Shown here piece by piece: positions 63,025 to 64,000 of a stretch of DNA of 64,000 nucleotides. Position 1 is the stretch's first letter. Every line of letters starts with the position of its first letter. The notes under the pieces were generated by a model that was not told the origin of the DNA, did not search any database, and saw only the letters and a list, made by a program, of their open reading frames with translations. This stretch comes from Algoriphagus sp. (lineage in GTDB: Bacteria; Bacteroidota; Bacteroidia; Cytophagales; Cyclobacteriaceae): assembly GCA_029945945.1 (NCBI GenBank), contig JAQSDM010000012.1, forward strand, positions 448,112-512,111. The letters run 5' to 3'. Both the position numbers and the translations under genes were made by a program.

Positions 63025-63594
63025 TTAAAGGCTCGTCACGTAGCTCTCAAATCCTGAAGCAGTCTTTACTTTGAAGCTGATTCCTTCCGCACTTGGATTG
63101 TCGATCGTATAGATCTTATGAAGTCCCTGTGGGTTGTCGATTTTCTCAGTGTGGATCAATTTACCACCGTCGTATATAGACACTTCCACTTCTTTTGACT
63201 CAAGATTGCTTACAACCAGTCTGTATTTGTTGTCTCCCAAGTCAGAAACTCTGGAGAAAACCGCAGGTGCTATTACGGCTGAATGCGTATCAAAAGAGGC
63301 AGTTCTCAAAACACCGGACTGATCAGTTACTTCTACTTCGTACATTCCTTCAGGCAATGCATTCAGGTCATACTTCTTAGCGAAGGCTTCTGTTTTGGTG
63401 ATTCTGTCTCTCAGGATCAGTCTGTCCTGATCATCCGTGATCTTCACGATCACTGTTCCTTGTGGCACAGCATTAAATGCCACTGCTACTTTTGCTGTTT
63501 CGGTTTGTCTGATTTCTACAGATTTACCTTCTGTGTTTGCAAATGCTCCTGCTGCGATCCCCGCAACAAAAAGCGTGGAGAATAATTTTCTCAT
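63025..63594 (-). CDS. Secreted protein of unknown function (DUF3244-like)
   Basis: About 189 aa. The start is ATG at 63594 (signal MRKLFSTLFVAGIAAGAFA), supported by a promoter and a 110-nt leader; the track start at 63684 is inside the leader. The mature part is beta-rich with two Ig-like units (AKVAVAFNAVPQGTVIVKITDDQDR and YRLVVSNLESKEVEVSIYDGG). It resembles small exported filler proteins of Bacteroidota. No function can be assigned. Confidence 0.78.
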   Translation of the reverse strand: MRKLFSTLFVAGIAAGAFANTEGKSVEIRQTETAKVAVAFNAVPQGTVIVKITDDQDRLILRDRITKTEAFAKKYDLNALPEGMYEVEVTDQSGVLRTASFDTHSAVIAPAVFSRVSDLGDNKYRLVVSNLESKEVEVSIYDGGKLIHTEKIDNPQGLHKIYTIDNPSAEGISFKVKTASGFESYVTSL

Positions 63595-63684
63595 AATAAC
63601 AATTGGTTTAGTAGGTTCTGATTTTTGTGTGTAACCGCTGGATGGCTTTTCCATCAGGGGGGCATTTTGGGTTACAGGGTCCAT

Positions 63685-64000
63685 CGGGGTAACCGATCGG
63701 TAAAGAATTATGATTCAAAGGTACCTAACGGAACCATGATTGCAAATGTTTCAATAAAAATATATTTTCTTTTCATAATCATTAATCAATTTGATCATTT
63801 ATTGCGAATAACATAATAAGCTCCCGCAATCGATCGCGAAAACCAAGAAATTCTGACTTTTTAGGCCATTGCCAAATTATTATCTGAAATTGATCACTTT
63901 TACAAAATCATGTAACGACACTTATTTATCATTTTGAGAGGTTTCCAATGCTTATTTGGTTGAAAATATTTTTTCAAATTTTCAGAAAAGAGGTAAAACA
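63685..64000. other. Intergenic stretch at the right edge
   Basis: About 315 bp of AT-rich DNA without a supported gene. Only the promoter of the secreted-protein gene is clear. Confidence 0.45.
63716..63746 (-). promoter_or_regulatory. Promoter of the secreted-protein gene
   Basis: Minus strand TTTG (63743-63746), 19 nt, TACCTTTG (63716-63723); a good -33/-7 match. Confidence 0.65.

Overview
The window reads as a chromosomal segment of a Bacteroidota bacterium, most likely order Cytophagales and close to Cyclobacteriaceae/Algoriphagus. The family assignment is an inference from gene content and protein style, not a measured match. Supporting signs are TAnnTTTG -7 promoter elements, a DUF4249 lipoprotein beside a TonB-dependent receptor, DUF4834, lamin-tail and FlgD-like secreted proteins, and a carbamoyl-phosphate synthase large chain without its C-terminal regulatory domain.

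Region 1-9.9 kb is accessory in character and lies entirely on the minus strand. It holds a TetR-controlled RND efflux pair (the permease runs off the left edge). A string of small redox and detoxification genes follows, read from an ArsR-type regulator at 9.86 kb down to a thioesterase at 3.8 kb. In between lie three short-chain dehydrogenase-type proteins, SnoaL, DoxX, an extradiol dioxygenase and a DUF5519 protein. The TetR operator can be read directly as a 25-bp inverted repeat that occurs twice.

Region 9.9-15.7 kb looks like a defence cargo block: a DUF2971 gene with an in-frame stop, a SIR2-like protein, and a GHKL ATPase fused to a PD-(D/E)XK, Shedu-like C-terminus. The gaps between these genes hold long imperfect inverted repeats. 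The block ends at a tyrosine recombinase pseudogene with an internal TGA.

Region 15.7-20.6 kb is a small integrated element: intact integrase, a coupled 230-aa unknown, a HTH protein, a RepA-like ATPase and a Toprim/primase protein. It lies beside an initiator tRNA-fMet gene whose promoter and terminator are intact. No relaxase or phage structural gene is visible.

Region 20.8-64 kb is ordinary core chromosome. It includes era-der, a 59-aa lipoprotein missing from the ORF track, SprT, dksA-like/scpB, asd, carB and a five-gene translationally coupled catabolic operon (SSS symporter with small partner, GH88, OYE, SDR). It continues with an M1 peptidase, cdd, a saccharopine dehydrogenase-family gene, a DUF4249/TonB-receptor/IPT-kelch uptake locus, trmN6, UPF0316, a CynX-type transporter and hemH. 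The right end carries a K+/H+-type antiporter with UspA, a tandem M14 peptidase pair in which the first copy has lost its catalytic residues, an exported flavodoxin and a methyltransferase.

The best candidate for an undescribed system is the GHKL-nuclease plus SIR2 pair at 11.4-14.6 kb, possibly with the DUF2971 gene, sitting as cargo beside an integrative element.
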